Source: Bacillota bacterium | GTDB lineage: Bacteria > Bacillota > Sulfobacillia > RBS10-35 > JAJYVN01 | NCBI GenBank assembly: GCA_021806565.1 | Contig: JAJZXK010000028.1 | Location: 1-37,620, forward strand | Reading direction: 5' to 3' | Length of the DNA: 37,620 nt | In this document: one piece after another, positions 16,846 through 24,588 of the stretch | Numbering within the stretch: position 1 is the stretch's first letter | How the letters are laid out: each line of letters starts with the position of its first letter | The notes under the pieces: generated by a model | What the model was told of the DNA's origin: nothing | Database searches by the model: none | What the model saw: the letters and a program-made list of their open reading frames with translations, nothing else | Translations under genes and position numbers: made by a program

Positions 16846-18525
16846 TCAGCCCAGGTGGACGTCGCGCAGGTAGAACCCGGGACCGGTCAACTGCATCACC
16901 AAACCGTGGACATCCGGCCTGGCGATCCAGTTCTGTGCCGGCCAGTACAGGGGCAGGACGGGCAGCGCCGCCAGCAGGCGGCGCTCCGCGGCGGCGAGTT
17001 GGAGGGCGCGTGCCCGTCCCGTGGCCGTTTCGGCCCGCCGCAGTTCGGCGGCGTAGGCCGCGTCGTTCCATCCCGTGACATTGAACGAGGCGCCGGCCAG
17101 CCACAGGTTCAGGAACGTGGTCGGGTCGTTGTAGTCGGCGCCCCAGCCCGAAAGCGCCAGCTGGTAGCGCCCCGCCGCTACATCGGCCAGTTCCGTGGCC
17201 GGATCGACCGTCTGCACTCGTACGTCGATGCCCAGGTTCTGCCGCCAGAAGGCGGTGAGGGCGGATGCCGCCTGGCGTCCGTTGGCGACGTTGTACGTCA
17301 TCAGGGTCAGGGTCGGCAGGTGGTGTAGACCCAGAGCCTTGAGGCCCGCGGCGAGCGCGGCCCGCGCCCGCCGCGGGTGCGCGTGCACGGGCAGGACGTG
17401 TCCGACGAGGTTGGTGAACGGCTTTCCGGGTTCGTAATCGATGGTGGGAGGCGTGTAGGCGAACGCCGGCTGCGCCGCGCCGCCGACGACGGCATGCGTG
17501 AAGGCGGTGCGGTCGAGCGCCAGCGACAGGGCGCGGCGGACGAGGGAGTTTTGCAGCGGGCCGGACTTCAGGTTGCACTCGATGAACATGGCCGCGGCGG
17601 CCGCCTGGGTGTGAAAACCCGGCAGACTGCGCATCTGCGCTGCCTGCTGCGGCGGGATGGATGGGATGAGGGCGTCCAGGGCGCCGCGCCGGTAGAGGTT
17701 GACCGTAGTGGCCGCGTCTCCGACCATGACGCCGTCCACGGCCTGCAGGCGCACCTTGGATGCGGCCCAATAGCGTTGGTTGCGCGCCAAGTCCAGGGCC
17801 ACGGCCGGCTTCCAGGTGGAAACGTAGAAGGGCCCGTCCGACAGCAGGTGCGCCGTTCCGGTGCCGTAGTTGCGCATACCCCAGGCGGTGACCTTCGAGA
17901 CCTCCGCCGGGTCGTACACGGGAAGGGCGGTGAGCGCCAGCCAGTAGGGGGTGGGGTGGCTGAGCTTCACCACCAGGGTGCGGGATCCGACCGCGCGCAC
18001 CCCCACCGCGGCCTGTAGGGCGGGAATCCGCGCCACCGCCGCGGCGTAGGTCCGGGGGTGGGCCTGGCGGGAGGGAAGGTGCAGGGCAAGTAGCGCGTGC
18101 GCCCCGCGTAGGTAGTGCAGCTGCGAGGCATACCCCGAACCGTTGCGGGGATCGAGGGCCTGCAGCCAGGCCCAGCGGAAATCGGCCGCCGTCACCGGAC
18201 GCCCGTCGCGCCATACGGCCCGGCGCAGGTGAAAGGTGTAGGTGGTGCCGCCGGGGCTGACGCTCCAGCGGCTGGCGATGCCGGGGCGCAATCGGCCCCC
18301 GATCCCGATGCGGGTCAGCCCTTCCATGGTCTGGGCCAGGACGTTGAAGCTGATGGCGTCGCTTGCCGTGATCGGGTTGAGGTCCGGCGGGTTGGAGCCC
18401 CAGTCCAGGTGAAGGACCTGCTTGGTGGATGCCGGAGACGAACCGGTCGGGCCGCACGCGACGCCGACCACCGCCAAAGATGCGCACATCAGCAAGGCCA
18501 AAGTCCGGCGCTGCGCATACGTCAA
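16846..18525 (-). CDS. Peptide/oligosaccharide-type extracellular solute-binding lipoprotein (SBP family 5)
   Basis: The open frame extends back to 18813, but a lipoprotein signal (LALLMCASLAVVGVAC, Cys 24) fits a start at TTG 18525; the ATG at 18678 is an alternative with a ribosome site too far away. The mature protein shows family 5 landmarks: LDWGSNPPDLNPI, a TYTFHLRRAVWRDGRPVTAADF segment (positions about 95-116), and near the C terminus LSGWGADYNDPTTFLNLWL. It should sit anchored outside the membrane and deliver peptides or other medium-sized ligands to the two permeases that follow. Ligand unknown. Confidence 0.88.
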   Translation of the reverse strand: MTYAQRRTLALLMCASLAVVGVACGPTGSSPASTKQVLHLDWGSNPPDLNPITASDAISFNVLAQTMEGLTRIGIGGRLRPGIASRWSVSPGGTTYTFHLRRAVWRDGRPVTAADFRWAWLQALDPRNGSGYASQLHYLRGAHALLALHLPSRQAHPRTYAAAVARIPALQAAVGVRAVGSRTLVVKLSHPTPYWLALTALPVYDPAEVSKVTAWGMRNYGTGTAHLLSDGPFYVSTWKPAVALDLARNQRYWAASKVRLQAVDGVMVGDAATTVNLYRRGALDALIPSIPPQQAAQMRSLPGFHTQAAAAAMFIECNLKSGPLQNSLVRRALSLALDRTAFTHAVVGGAAQPAFAYTPPTIDYEPGKPFTNLVGHVLPVHAHPRRARAALAAGLKALGLHHLPTLTLMTYNVANGRQAASALTAFWRQNLGIDVRVQTVDPATELADVAAGRYQLALSGWGADYNDPTTFLNLWLAGASFNVTGWNDAAYAAELRRAETATGRARALQLAAAERRLLAALPVLPLYWPAQNWIARPDVHGLVMQLTGPGFYLRDVHLG

Positions 18526-18860
18526 CCGGGTGCCTGGTTTGCTCCATGCGCGTCGGCGCCGACCGCCGGTACCGCCGCACACGTCCGCCCCACCAGGCGC
18601 GTTCCCTTCCGGTCCAGTTTGCGCTTCAGGCGCAGGACCAGGGCGGACCCCCACGAACGGCGCGCGATCACGCCGCATGGTTTCGATTTCGCACCTCCCC
18701 GCGACCAACGCCGCGGGGCACAAGACTACGGTCGGCCTACGCTCGGGCCGGAGCCATTCGACGGATTTCGGCAGAAAACGCCAGGTACCTTTGCAGGTTG
18801 TGCGTCCTGCCACGCCGCGGGAGACACGAGCTGAACACTGCCGTCCAGTGCGGCGCTGTC
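18526..18860 (-). other. Long leader or spacer upstream of the importer operon, with a strong hairpin
   Basis: About 335 bp lie between the likely oppA start and the next element. On the minus strand a 7-bp perfect stem (18697-18703 with 18712-18718, CCCCGCG/CGCGGGG) sits directly before a GGGGAGG Shine-Dalgarno-like run and 15 bases before an in-frame ATG at 18678. Either the gene really begins at 18678 with an unusually long, Arg/Gly/Pro-rich pre-signal segment, or this is an untranslated leader. I could not match it to a known riboswitch. Confidence 0.4.
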
Positions 18861-18929
18861 TGAACCTCCCCAGAGCTAACGCTCGGGGGTTCTGGGCCCG
18901 AGCACCACGGCCTTTCCGGGGCTCTCGCG

Positions 18930-19400
18930 GACGGCGGGTCCACAGGCCGCCGCTACAACCTCCCCGGCCTCAGCCCCGGCTCCGGTCCCTTTGGCGGGCG
19001 ACCTCGTTCGCGATGAACCGGGCCAGGTACGCACTGTAGAGGTCCCGCTACGCGGAGACCCCGCAGGGGCACTGGTGCCGTCGCCGCGACAGCGGTTTCT
19101 TCTGCCGTCGGCCGCAGTGGCAGACCTGCGAGAGCGCCGTGCTGCGGGTGAGAACTCGACGACCTTACCACCGGTACGCTCAGCCCCGTGGCGCAGCCGC
19201 GCCACGAACGCGCCCGGAGCCCGCAGGCCGACCGAGCGTCCGAAGGCGCGCCGGAAGGCCCGGTAGAATACTTTCTCGATCCGGAACCCGTCGCCCTTGG
19301 CCAAGACCCGGTTTAACAGCCGGCCCTGAGAGGTCCTGCGTGCTTCGGCCAGGCGACGGTGGGTCTCGGTCAAGTCCCCTGCGGCCTGATGTTGCCGCTG
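18930..19400 (-). pseudogene. tnpB middle and C-terminal remnant
   Basis: The minus-strand frame reads THRRLAEARRTSQGRLLNRV, FRRAFGRSVGLRAPGAFV, then AERTGGKVVEFS. The match continues in another frame as ALSQVCHCGRRQKKPLSRRW, HQCPCGVSA, then an in-frame stop, then RDLYSAYLARFIA. This is the RuvC/zinc-finger half of an IS200/IS605 TnpB with the CxC...CxC zinc cluster, carrying at least one frameshift and one nonsense codon. Confidence 0.65.
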
Positions 19401-19600
19401 GCTGACATCGAGCTTGATCACCTCGGCCCGGCGCTCGGCTGCCACCTAGTGGATGATCTCCTTCAGCCGGGCGTTTACGCCGTCCGTCAGGACCTTGCGC
19501 CGGTACTTGGGGCACCACACCACGTGGTACTTACAGGACTGGACCACGTTCACGTTGAGGTTCGCAGGTTCGAACGGGGCGACGTACGCATGTTTGCATC
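19400..19600 (-). pseudogene. tnpA (Y1 HUH transposase) N-terminal remnant
   Basis: The frame reads NVNVVQSCKYHVVWCPKYRR, KVLTDGVNARLKEIIH, then a TAG (19446-19448), then AAERRAEVIKLDV. This is the start of an IS200-type TnpA. The HUH motif and catalytic tyrosine that should follow are gone, replaced by tnpB sequence in the same frame. Confidence 0.7.
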
Positions 19601-19761
19601 ACACCACAGGCAGCAGCGTATCGCCGCAGCTTATCCCCGTACCTCAAGGCAGGGGCTTGCGCCGCTGGGCTTTTCGGTCAGACTGGGGCTGGCCTCACGT
19701 TCGCTCGGGCGGGTCGCACCGGCCGCGTGACACCCCGAGATCGTTTGGGGGGGGATGGCCT

Positions 19762-21360
19762 GTGGGGGCAAAGCGAGGGCAGGCTGCGCGGCGCCGGGCA
19801 CTGCTGGCCTCCGCCGGAGCGGTGGCGGCTGCCGGCGCCGCGGCGGCGTTGCTGCGGGGTGACCGCGCGGTGCGCACCCTGCTGCGGTCGGTGGCGCCCG
19901 CGCCCTCGCTGGCGAGCCGTTCCGACTGGCGGCAACTGGGGGAGCGGCTCCACGGGAAACTGCTGCTGCCCGGGGCCCCAGGCTACCGGGTGGCCCACGA
20001 GCTGTTCGATCCCCGCTTCGACCGGGTGCGGCCCAGGGCGGTGGCGCGCTGCGCCAGCAGCAGCGACGTCCAGCGCTGCATCGACTTCGCGCGCATCCAC
20101 GGCTTGCCGCTGGCGGTACGCAGCGGCGGCCACAGCTACGCGGGTTACTCGACCGGCACGGGGCTGGTGGTCGATGTGCGCGGGCTGCGGCAGGTGGCGT
20201 TCCGGTCTGGGGCCGCGGTGGCGACGGTGGGCGCCGGTACGCTGCAGGTCGATCTGTATGCGGGGTTGGCCCGGTACGGTCGCTGCGTCCCCGGCGCGTC
20301 GTGCGCCACGGTCGGCATCGGCGGTCTGGCGCTCGGGGGCGGCGTCGGCGTGCTGGCGAGGCAACTGGGCCTGACCTGCGACAACGTGGCGGGGTTGGAG
20401 TTGGTCACCGCCGACGGCGTCCTGCGCCGCTGCGACACCGCGACCAACCCCGACCTGTACTGGGCATGCCGCGGCGGCGGCGGCGGCAACTTCGGCGCCG
20501 TCACGTCCTTCGTCCTGCGCGCCCACCCCGCGCCTACGGTGAGCGCCTTCGGTCTGCAGTGGGCCTGGTCCGCCGCCCCGGAGGTGGTGCCGGCGTGGAT
20601 CGCATGGGCGCCGCACGCCCCGGATGCGCTGTGGTCCAACTGTTCCCTGATCGGAACGCTGCCCGGTTCGCCTCCGCAACTGCGCGTGGCCGGCGTCTAC
20701 ATCGGAGAGGCGCGCGCGCTGGGGTCGCTGCTGGACGCCTTCGTCCGCCTGGCGGGAACGCCGCCGGCGACGCGGTCGGTGGCCGCCTACCCGTTCCTGG
20801 ACGCCATGCTGATGGAGGCCGGCTGTCAGGGCTTCAGCGTCGCGCAGTGCCACCTGCCGGCGCAGAACGGGCAGGGTCGCCTGTCTCGGGTTTCCTTCGC
20901 CGCCAAGTCCGACTTTCTCAGCCAGCCGCTCGGGCCCCATGGTGTGGCCACGCTGCTGGACGGGGTGGCGGCCCGTGGTGGCCACTACCGCCTGCCCGGC
21001 GGGGCGGTTCTCTTGGACGCGAGCGGGGGGGCGGTCAACCGCGTGCCAGCCGACGCCACGGCGTACGTGCACCGCAACGACCTCTGCTCGCTGCAGTACT
21101 ACGCCGCCTGGCCGACCGACGCCGACAGCGCCGTCCAACGCGCGAACCGCGCCTGGCTGTCCGCCTTCCACCGGGCGATGCGTCCCTTTGTCAGCGGCTA
21201 CGCCTACCAGAACTACATCGACCCGCAGTTGCGGGATTGGCAGCATGCCTACTACGGCGCGAATCTGCCGCGTTTGGTCGCCGTCAAGCGCCGCTACGAT
21301 CCGGACGACTTCTTTCACTTCGCCCAGAGCATCCCGACCCGCCTGCCGGCCGGCGCGTGA
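19762..21360 (+). CDS. Exported FAD-linked oxidoreductase with bicovalent flavin (berberine-bridge type)
   Basis: GTG 19762 follows a G-run at seven bases; the longer frame upstream is IS sequence. The 532-residue product begins with a twin-arginine-like signal (ARRRALLASAGAVAAAGAAA). The FAD domain has RSGGHSYAGYS (H124) and GASCATVGIGGLALGGGVG (C181), the His and Cys that carry FAD in bicovalent flavoenzymes. The C terminus YQNYIDPQL...RYDPDDFFHF is the BBE domain. Such enzymes oxidise alcohols, commonly sugars to lactones, with oxygen or another acceptor. It heads the cluster with the SDR and dehydratase. The exact substrate is unknown. Confidence 0.88.
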   Translation: MGAKRGQAARRRALLASAGAVAAAGAAAALLRGDRAVRTLLRSVAPAPSLASRSDWRQLGERLHGKLLLPGAPGYRVAHELFDPRFDRVRPRAVARCASSSDVQRCIDFARIHGLPLAVRSGGHSYAGYSTGTGLVVDVRGLRQVAFRSGAAVATVGAGTLQVDLYAGLARYGRCVPGASCATVGIGGLALGGGVGVLARQLGLTCDNVAGLELVTADGVLRRCDTATNPDLYWACRGGGGGNFGAVTSFVLRAHPAPTVSAFGLQWAWSAAPEVVPAWIAWAPHAPDALWSNCSLIGTLPGSPPQLRVAGVYIGEARALGSLLDAFVRLAGTPPATRSVAAYPFLDAMLMEAGCQGFSVAQCHLPAQNGQGRLSRVSFAAKSDFLSQPLGPHGVATLLDGVAARGGHYRLPGGAVLLDASGGAVNRVPADATAYVHRNDLCSLQYYAAWPTDADSAVQRANRAWLSAFHRAMRPFVSGYAYQNYIDPQLRDWQHAYYGANLPRLVAVKRRYDPDDFFHFAQSIPTRLPAGA

Positions 21361-21503
21361 ACAGGCGTGCATGCCGGTATCTTGACCGGTTGCCCCGTGT
21401 GCCCGGGTGGGCCCCTGCCGCCGGCGCGCGCGGGTGAACGCGTGCCCTCCGCTTTCTGGCGGCGGCAGGACCGGCGCTTGTCCGGTGGGAATAGACGGGC
21501 GGA

Positions 21504-22340
21504 TTGCGGCGGTCGGAGGTGGGCCCAACGCTCGCGGCTCCTGCGGATTTCACGGGGCGGGCGGCGGTGGTCACCGGTGCCGCCCACGGTATCGGCCGGG
21601 CGGTCGCGTTGCGGCTGCATCGGGGCGGCGCCGCAGTCGCGTGCTTCGACCGCGATCTACCGGGGGCCGAGGCCGTCGCGGCGGCGATCGCGGCGGACGG
21701 GGGAAGGGCCCTGGCCCTGGGCTGTGATGTGACGCAGGATGGAGACGTCGCCGCCGCCATGGCCGACACGGTTTCCCGTTTCGGCCGCCTGGATGCGCTG
21801 CACGCCAACGCCGGCATCCAGCGGTACGGCACAGCGCTGCAGGTGTCGGAAGCGCAGTGGGACGAGGTTCTGGATGCGAATGTCAAGGCCGCGTTCCTCA
21901 CGGTGCGCCACGCCCTGCCGCACCTGATCGCGTCCGGACGCGGCGCAATCTGCCTGACATCCTCCGCCCAGGCCTTCGCGACCCAACGCGGCGTGGTGCA
22001 CTACGCCGCGTCCAAGACCGCCCTGGTCGGCCTCTGCCGCGCCCTGGCCGTCGACCACGCCCCCCAGGGTGTGCGGGTCAACTGTGTCTGCCCTGGCTCC
22101 GTCGACACCCCCATGCTGCGCGCGGCCGCCGATCGCTTCGCGACCGCCGCAGGCTTGGCGCGCGACGAACTACTCTGCCGCTGGGGGGCGTCCCATCCCC
22201 TGGGCAGGGTCGCGGCGGTGGAGGAGGTTGCGGAAGTCGTGGCCTTCCTCCTGTCGGAGCGCGCGAGTTTCATCACGGGTGCGGCGGTGCCGGTGGATGG
22301 CGGGCTATCCGCGCAGCTTGGGGTGGTCCTGCCCGAATAG
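21504..22340 (+). CDS. Short-chain dehydrogenase/reductase
   Basis: TTG 21504 is used; GTG 21519 is an alternative and neither has a strong ribosome site. The 278-residue classical SDR has the cofactor loop VTGAAHGIG (24-31), acidic residue after strand 2 (ACFDRD, suggesting NAD preference), CDVT, NAG within LHANAGIQ, catalytic Ser in LTSSAQAF, and YAASK. The end ITGAAVPVDGG is typical. With its neighbours it probably oxidises or reduces a sugar, sugar acid or lactone. It ends 77 bp before the dehydratase gene. Confidence 0.9.
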   Translation: MRRSEVGPTLAAPADFTGRAAVVTGAAHGIGRAVALRLHRGGAAVACFDRDLPGAEAVAAAIAADGGRALALGCDVTQDGDVAAAMADTVSRFGRLDALHANAGIQRYGTALQVSEAQWDEVLDANVKAAFLTVRHALPHLIASGRGAICLTSSAQAFATQRGVVHYAASKTALVGLCRALAVDHAPQGVRVNCVCPGSVDTPMLRAAADRFATAAGLARDELLCRWGASHPLGRVAAVEEVAEVVAFLLSERASFITGAAVPVDGGLSAQLGVVLPE

Positions 22341-22417
22341 CCGGCCGGCTGAAGGGCGCGCCGCCAGGCCGCGGGGGGCGTGGGGACGTGGCCACGGGAA
22401 TAAGGAGGTCGAGACCC

Positions 22418-23659
22418 ATGGGCTCGCCGCATCCGGGCCGGATCAGCGATGTCCGCACGACGACGGTGGCGGTGCCGTTGGAGGCCCCGCTACGCCACGG
22501 CAACGGCGTGCATCCGGGGTATTTTGTCCGCACGCTGGTGGAACTGGAGACCGACGAGGGCCTGGTCGGCCTCGGCGAGGTCGGGGGCGGCGGGGCGTCC
22601 GCGGCCCAGGCGATCGGAGCGCTGCGGTCGGCGCTACTCGGAGAGGATCCCTACCAGTTGGAGCGGCTGCGCTGGAAGTGCGCCAATCCCGTCCAGGCCC
22701 TGTATGTTCCGCTGCACCAGGTGTATGCCGCGATCGAGTTCGCCTGTCTCGACCTGCAGGGTCAGGCCGCCGGCCGCCCGGTCTGCGATCTGATCGGCGG
22801 ACGGTTGCGGGATCCGGTGCCGTTTGCCGCCTATCTCTTCTACCGTTATACGGGCGAGGCGGAGGCGGGCGGGGAGCGTGACGGCGAGACGATGGTCGCC
22901 CACGCGCGGGACCTGGTGGCGCGCTATGGGTTCAAGACCCTCAAGGTCAAAGGCGGCGTATACCCGCCGGATCACGACGTCGAGACGATGGCCGCGCTGC
23001 GCCGGGCCTTTCCGGATGCGCGTCTCCGGCTGGATCCCAACTCGCTTTGGTCGGTCGAAGAGGCGATCCGCGTCGCCAAGCGCTGCGAGCCGATCGGGCT
23101 CGAGTATCTGGAGGACCCCACCTGGGGCATGGCCGGTATGGCCCGGGTGAGCCGCAGCACCTGGATCCCGACCGCCACCAACACCGTCGTCGTCAACCTG
23201 GACCAGGTGCCGGCCGCAGTCGCGATGGGTGCGGTCGGGACCATCCTCGCCGACCCGCACTTTTGGGGTGGGATCGGCGGGGTGCGCAAACTCGCCGCCG
23301 TCGCCGAGACGTTCAATCTCGGTCTGGGCATGCACAGTGGTGGAGAACTCGGCGTGAGCCTCGCGGCCATGGTGCACTTCGCGGCGGCCACGCCGAACCT
23401 GGCGTTCGCCTGTGATGCGCACTACCACCACCTCAAGGGGGACGTGCTGGCGGGGGAGCCGTTCCGCTACCAGGACGGCAGTCTGCGGGTCCCACAGGGG
23501 CCGGGTCTGGGTGTGCGCCTCGATCCGGACCTGGTGGCCCAATACGCGGAAACGTACCAGAAATTGGGCCCGTACGACTACCACCAGGATCCGCGGCGTC
23601 CCGGATGGTTTGCGGTGTTTCCTGGAGAGACTTCGCGCTACGCCGTCCCGGGTAGCTGA
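22418..23659 (+). CDS. Enolase-superfamily dehydratase, glucarate-dehydratase-like
   Basis: ATG 22418 has an excellent TAAGGAGGT eight to nine bases upstream. The 413-residue product has the barrel motifs in order: K176-V-K178 in FKTLKVKGG, metal ligands D206 (RLDPN), E232 (EYLEDP) and a likely third ligand N255 (TATN), then D279 (ILADPHFWGGIGG) and H306 (GMHSGGELGVSLAAMVH), forming the His-Asp dyad. An Asn third ligand and the ACDAHY segment are features of the glucarate dehydratase subgroup, which removes water from hexarates to give a 2-keto-3-deoxy acid. Related sugar acids remain possible. It lies between SDR and HPS-like genes. Confidence 0.88.
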   Translation: MGSPHPGRISDVRTTTVAVPLEAPLRHGNGVHPGYFVRTLVELETDEGLVGLGEVGGGGASAAQAIGALRSALLGEDPYQLERLRWKCANPVQALYVPLHQVYAAIEFACLDLQGQAAGRPVCDLIGGRLRDPVPFAAYLFYRYTGEAEAGGERDGETMVAHARDLVARYGFKTLKVKGGVYPPDHDVETMAALRRAFPDARLRLDPNSLWSVEEAIRVAKRCEPIGLEYLEDPTWGMAGMARVSRSTWIPTATNTVVVNLDQVPAAVAMGAVGTILADPHFWGGIGGVRKLAAVAETFNLGLGMHSGGELGVSLAAMVHFAAATPNLAFACDAHYHHLKGDVLAGEPFRYQDGSLRVPQGPGLGVRLDPDLVAQYAETYQKLGPYDYHQDPRRPGWFAVFPGETSRYAVPGS

Positions 23660-23756
23660 ACACGGCCCGCGGGTGGCGCCGCAGGCGCTGTGTGGCCCGG
23701 ACCGCCCTCGCCGGGGCTGCCCGGTTTCCAGAAAACCATCGATATCCCCAGGGGCG

Positions 23757-23786
23757 TGTGGATAACCTGTGGACGGCTGTGGATAA
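23757..23786 (+). promoter_or_regulatory. Two perfect DnaA-box-like 9-mers with a partial one between
   Basis: TGTGGATAA (the complement of TTATCCACA, the standard DnaA box) occurs at 23757-23765 and 23778-23786, exactly 21 bp apart, with TGTGGACGG at 23768-23776 between them. All three are in the same orientation and on nearly the same helical face. They lie in the 233-bp gap before the HPS-like gene. No replication genes are near, so regulation or DnaA titration is likelier than an origin. Confidence 0.6.
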
Positions 23787-23892
23787 GATGGCGCGGCGAT
23801 ACGCCCGGATGCCGCAGGGGACCGCGGTGCCGGCGCGAATTTCATGTTGTCCGGACAAGGGGGCGTGGTGGTTGGGGGAGGCCGTCAAGAGG

Positions 23893-24588
23893 TTGCACGC
23901 GCCGGTGGTGCAGGTGTCGCTGGACGTGCCGACGTCGCAGGAGGCGGTGCACCTAGCGGAGATCGCGGTGCGCGCCGGGGTGGACTGGATCGAGGCGGGC
24001 ACGCCGCTCCTGTTGGGGGAGGGGTTGCACGGGGTTCGCGCGCTACGCGAGCGGTTCCCGCACCACCCCATCATCGCCGACCTCAAGACCATGGACGGCG
24101 GTTACCTGGAGGCCGAGATGATGGCCAAGGCCGGCGCGAGCTTCGTCGTCGTGATGAGCCAGGCCCACCGCGCCACCGTGCGTGCGGTGGTGCGCGCCGC
24201 GCGGGAGTATGGCATCGAGGTGATGGGGGACGTCCTGGCGGCGCCCGACAAGGCGGCGGCGGCGCGCGATCTGGTCGCCGACGGCTGCAACTACATCATC
24301 GTCCACACCGGTTTTGACGAGCGCCACGAGGATCCGGCGCGAAGCCCCTGGGATGACCTAGCCGCGGTCGTGGCGGCGGTCGACGTGCCGGTGCAGGCGG
24401 TCGGAGGCCTGCGGCTGGAGGACCTGGACCGCCTGCCGGCCGCCGGGGCGCCCCTGGTCGTTGTAGGGGCGCCCCTGGTGATCGATCACAACGCCTTCCG
24501 TGCCGCCAGCGCGGACGACGAACTGGAGGCGGTGCTGCGCGACGTCGTGCGCCGCGTGCACGCCGCCGGCCGGTCCGCGGGCGCCTAG
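23893..24588 (+). CDS. 3-hexulose-6-phosphate synthase / 3-keto-L-gulonate-6-P decarboxylase family protein
   Basis: TTG 23893 is chosen so that the protein begins just before the first barrel strand (VVQVSLDVPT), as in the family; the frame is open further upstream. The 231-residue barrel shows D11, E34 in WIEAGTPLLLGEG, the signature IADLKTMDGG (D63, K65, D68), and H138 in IIVHTGFDE, with QAVGGL and VVVGAPL phosphate loops. HTG rather than HRG favours the HPS branch (formaldehyde with ribulose 5-phosphate) over KGPDC, but a new aldol or decarboxylation substrate from the cluster is possible. Its stop overlaps the stop of the convergent GH18 gene (CTAG). Confidence 0.85.
   Translation: MHAPVVQVSLDVPTSQEAVHLAEIAVRAGVDWIEAGTPLLLGEGLHGVRALRERFPHHPIIADLKTMDGGYLEAEMMAKAGASFVVVMSQAHRATVRAVVRAAREYGIEVMGDVLAAPDKAAAARDLVADGCNYIIVHTGFDERHEDPARSPWDDLAAVVAAVDVPVQAVGGLRLEDLDRLPAAGAPLVVVGAPLVIDHNAFRAASADDELEAVLRDVVRRVHAAGRSAGA

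Larger units (their letters stand above)
18860..19660 (-). mobile_element. Internally deleted IS200/IS605 element relic B
   Basis: On the minus strand the order is left-end hairpin (19635-19655, CCCC...GGGG around ACCTCAAGG), a tnpA start, a tnpB middle and end, and a right-end hairpin (18868-18888, CCCC-A-GAGC / GCTC-GGGG with loop TAAC). The whole is only about 800 bp against 1.7-2 kb for an intact element, with the tnpA end and tnpB start deleted and further stops and a frameshift inside. It is a non-autonomous fossil separating the importer operon from the sugar-acid cluster. Confidence 0.7.

Noticed and set aside
19678-21528. 616-codon minus-strand frame opposite the FAD oxidoreductase
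   Set aside because: The plus strand has clear FAD-binding and BBE motifs; the minus frame has none and is of biased composition.
23757-23786. Replication origin
   Set aside because: Only two perfect boxes and one partial, no AT-rich unwinding region and no dnaA, dnaN or partition genes nearby; kept only as a DnaA-site observation.
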